Assembly: GCA_900549445.1 (NCBI GenBank)
Contig: UROS01000063.1
Coordinates: 1-12,279 of the forward strand
Direction: 5' to 3'
DNA: 12,279 bases
Source: an uncultured Porphyromonadaceae bacterium
Lineage (GTDB): Bacteria; Bacteroidota; Bacteroidia; Bacteroidales; Muribaculaceae
Below, piece after piece: positions 10,166 to 12,279 of this stretch; within the stretch, counting starts at the first letter, position 1; every line of letters begins with the position of its first letter. Both the position numbers and the translations under genes were made by a program. The notes under the pieces were generated by a model. The model was not told the origin of the DNA. It was given only the letters and a program-made list of their open reading frames with translations, and did no database searches.

Positions 10166-11410
10166 CTATTTGGAGTTGAGCGCCTCTACGGGCTTGATTT
10201 TCATTGCTTTCAAGGCCGGAACGAGTCCGGCAAGGGAGCCGAGCACCACGAATACAATCATAATGCCAACAGCCTGCGCGAAAGAGAGCTGGAAGTGGAG
10301 GATGGTGCCGTTTGAGGCGAAAATGCTCTGGGCCACGCCGAGTATGAGCACGGCGAAGCAGATGCCGGCGAGTCCGGCAATAAGGGTAAGCACTACACCC
10401 TCGGAAAGAATCTGGATTATGATGTCGCGAGGTTTGGCGCCGATGGATCGGCGGATGCCGATTTCCTGGGTGCGTTCGCCCACTATTATCCACATGATGT
10501 TGCCGACGCCGATAATGCCGGAGAGAAGAGTGCCGAAGCCTACGAGGGTTGCCAGGAGCGAGATGCCGAGGAATATATTGTCGATCATCTTGAACTGCTT
10601 TGAGATATCCATGAAGTAGACGGCGCCTTCATCGTCGGGTGCCACGGGATGGTTCGACGAGATTATGCGGCGGATCACGCCTTCGTAGTCCGACGGCGTA
10701 TGACCCGGCGTGACGGTGAAGAGAAACATCGCCACTTTGTCGCCGAGATTGTAGCTGCGGCGCATGAGCGAGGCGGGGATGAAAATTGCGTCGTCGATCT
10801 TTGTGATGAGCGACACCTCGGAGGTCTGTCCGGCCACGCCCACTACCTTATAATATATGCCGTTTACCTGAATCTCCTGGTTGACGGCGCTTCCGGTTCC
10901 GAACAGTTCGGAGGCGAGGCGCTTTCCGAGGACACAGACCTTGCGCATGCGAGCGTCGTCGGTCTCGTTGAGCAGGCGGCCTTCGTAGACCTTCGGTGTG
11001 AAGATGTCGAAGTAGTCGCTCTCGGCACCGAGCAGTGAGCCGGAGGTGGTCTTGTCGGCGTGGAGTGCCGATGCGCCGAACTGGTTGATGGTTGAGAGGG
11101 CGTTGATTTCGGGGACGGCGCTGCGGATCATCGCAATGTCGCGGTCGTTGAGTGAAACCTCCATGCCTTTTTGGTATCCGCCGTAGGGCTTGGTAGTACG
11201 GCCGGGGAAAACTATGGCGAGGTTGGTGGCGAGCCCGTCGAACTGGCTTCTCATGAAACCGTTGAATCCCTCGGAAGCGCCGAGAAGCAGGGCGAGGATG
11301 GCGGTGCCCCAGAAGATTCCGAACGCGGTCAAGAAAGTGCGCGTCTTGTTCTGGGAGAGGGTTGCGCCGATTTCGCGCCAGTTGTCTATGTCGAAAACAG
11401 GATTTCTCAT
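10166..11410 (-). CDS. MacB/FtsX-family ABC transporter permease
   Basis: The membrane subunit of a mechanotransmitting ABC exporter, 414 residues without a fused ATPase. Membrane helix 1 lies at about 25-46. A large periplasmic MacB-type core domain fills about 50-275. The FtsX permease domain has helices at about 279-310, 338-359 and 380-402. Between helices 2 and 3 lies the conserved coupling segment GERTQEIGIRRSIGAKPRDI (311-330), expected to touch the ATPase. The C-terminus GSLAGLVPALKAMKIKPVEA is nearly the same as that of the next permease upstream, showing the two are paralogues. Two permeases side by side suggest a heterodimer, unlike the MacB homodimer. Start ATG at 11410, 2 nt after the preceding stop. 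Export of a peptide, antibiotic or lipid-linked product is possible; the sequence does not say which. Confidence 0.93.
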   Translation of the reverse strand: MRNPVFDIDNWREIGATLSQNKTRTFLTAFGIFWGTAILALLLGASEGFNGFMRSQFDGLATNLAIVFPGRTTKPYGGYQKGMEVSLNDRDIAMIRSAVPEINALSTINQFGASALHADKTTSGSLLGAESDYFDIFTPKVYEGRLLNETDDARMRKVCVLGKRLASELFGTGSAVNQEIQVNGIYYKVVGVAGQTSEVSLITKIDDAIFIPASLMRRSYNLGDKVAMFLFTVTPGHTPSDYEGVIRRIISSNHPVAPDDEGAVYFMDISKQFKMIDNIFLGISLLATLVGFGTLLSGIIGVGNIMWIIVGERTQEIGIRRSIGAKPRDIIIQILSEGVVLTLIAGLAGICFAVLILGVAQSIFASNGTILHFQLSFAQAVGIMIVFVVLGSLAGLVPALKAMKIKPVEALNSK

Positions 11411-11412
11411 TT

Positions 11413-12279
11413 TTATTCGTCTCTAAGTGCTTCGACCGGTTTGATTTTGATGGCTTTGAGTGCGGGGAAAAGCCCGGCGAGCGAGCCGGTGAGGATAAGA
11501 ACAACGGTTACCTCAATAGCCATTGACAGTGTGATGGTAGGGTTGGTGAGGTTGTCGCCGGCAATGACACCGATGAGTTTTGCAACGAGCATTCCGGCCA
11601 CAATTCCGATGTAGCCGAACAGCGACGTTATGGCGGCGCTCTCCACGATTACCTGTGTCAGTATGTTGCGCGGACGTGCGCCGATTGCGCGGCGGATGCC
11701 GATTTCGTGAGTGCGTTCGCGCACCGACACAAACATGATGTTGCTGACACCCACGATTCCCGACAGGAGAGTGAGCGCGCCAATCACCCAGATGGCGATG
11801 ATAAGTCCGCGGTTCGCCTCAAGATTACTGAAATAAGAGTTGAGCATGTTCCAGGTATACACGGCGCTTTCGTCGTCGGGGTCGAAAGTGTGGACGGCAC
11901 TGAAAGTCTGACGGATTGATTTCTCCGCCTCGTCGCCTTGCTCGATGTTGTCGATGTTGCGGAGCTTTATGGCGAGTTCGTCAACCCGATCGCCCCCTCC
12001 GCTCATGGCTCGGGCGGTGGAGAACGGAATGTAGACCTCGTCCATACGGTCGCTGTCGTAGATGCCTATCACCGTGAAGCTGAGTCCGGCGATGCTGACG
12101 TATTTTCCCACCGGCTCGTCGGAACCGAAGAGCAGGTCGGCGCTGTGCTCGGATATCGCAGCCACGCGACGCCGGCCCTTGATGTCGAAGTCGTTTATGA
12201 AGCGCCCCTTGCGCATGGTAAAACCATAGATTTTCATGGCTTCCGGATAAACGCCCTGATAACCGGAGGAGAGATAGTC
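11413..12279 (-). CDS. MacB/FtsX-family ABC transporter permease, 5' end outside the window
   Basis: The last 288 codons of a permease paralogous to the one at 10166-11410. The frame stays open to the window edge. The ATG at 12237 is internal, because codons upstream of it (ending in YPEA) continue a typical MacB core domain. About 120-140 residues including membrane helix 1 are presumably missing. In visible numbering the periplasmic domain runs to about 155. It is followed by helices at about 158-186, 214-241 and 254-274, the coupling segment RERTHEIGIRRAIGARPRNI (187-206), and the C-terminus GSLAGLFPALKAIKIKPVEA. It is the most upstream visible gene of the export operon. A separate ATP-binding subunit (MacB/LolD type) would be expected further upstream, but this cannot be seen. 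Confidence 0.93.
   Translation of the reverse strand, partial: DYLSSGYQGVYPEAMKIYGFTMRKGRFINDFDIKGRRRVAAISEHSADLLFGSDEPVGKYVSIAGLSFTVIGIYDSDRMDEVYIPFSTARAMSGGGDRVDELAIKLRNIDNIEQGDEAEKSIRQTFSAVHTFDPDDESAVYTWNMLNSYFSNLEANRGLIIAIWVIGALTLLSGIVGVSNIMFVSVRERTHEIGIRRAIGARPRNILTQVIVESAAITSLFGYIGIVAGMLVAKLIGVIAGDNLTNPTITLSMAIEVTVVLILTGSLAGLFPALKAIKIKPVEALRDE

Noticed and set aside
12235..12237. ATG at 12237 as the start of the upstream permease
   Set aside because: The frame remains open to the window edge with family-typical sequence before it, and starting here would leave out membrane helix 1.

Overview
The window looks like a chromosomal segment of a Bacteroidales bacterium, probably a G+C-rich gut lineage such as Muribaculaceae. 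The order-level call is well supported: several intergenic sites match the Bacteroidota sigma-ABfr promoter (TTG about 19-20 nt upstream of TAnnTTTG), recognisable Shine-Dalgarno sequences are scarce, and the gene content fits (NADPH-GOGAT, MacAB/TolC-like export operon, Crp/Fnr-type regulator). The family-level guess is weak. All recognisable protein genes lie on the minus strand, so the text below follows transcription from high to low coordinates.

12279-7719: an export operon with very tight spacing (gaps of 2, 30 and 5 nt). It encodes a MacB/FtsX-type permease cut by the window edge, a second full-length MacB-type permease, a MacA/HlyD-type periplasmic adaptor and a TolC-type outer-membrane factor. 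Together they would form an envelope-spanning ABC export machine. No ATPase is encoded in the window, and neither permease carries one in the part that can be seen, so it is probably upstream.

7718-6925: a Crp/Fnr-superfamily regulator with its own promoter. I move its start to the ATG at 7623. A 15-bp palindrome lies in its predicted 5' leader.

6924-6381: a 544-bp intergenic region with no ordinary protein gene but much structure. From right to left it holds a promoter followed about 65 nt later by a strong terminator (a complete short transcription unit, probably a small RNA, with a 6-codon ORF at its 5' end), a 2.6-copy 58-bp tandem repeat carrying a perfect hairpin, a 14-bp palindrome and the gltB promoter.

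6380-414: gltB and gltD, the large and small subunits of NADPH-dependent glutamate synthase, in one operon (33-nt gap). They form glutamate from glutamine and 2-oxoglutarate. A 12-bp hairpin follows gltD.

413-1: no gene seen. Positions 1-210 are G+C-rich and full of short imperfect inverted repeats, probably degenerate interspersed repeat DNA. Positions 211-363 look like ordinary AT-richer spacer with one isolated plus-strand -7-like motif.

The best candidate for something under-described is the small transcription unit at 6745-6844. The coding genes belong to familiar families.
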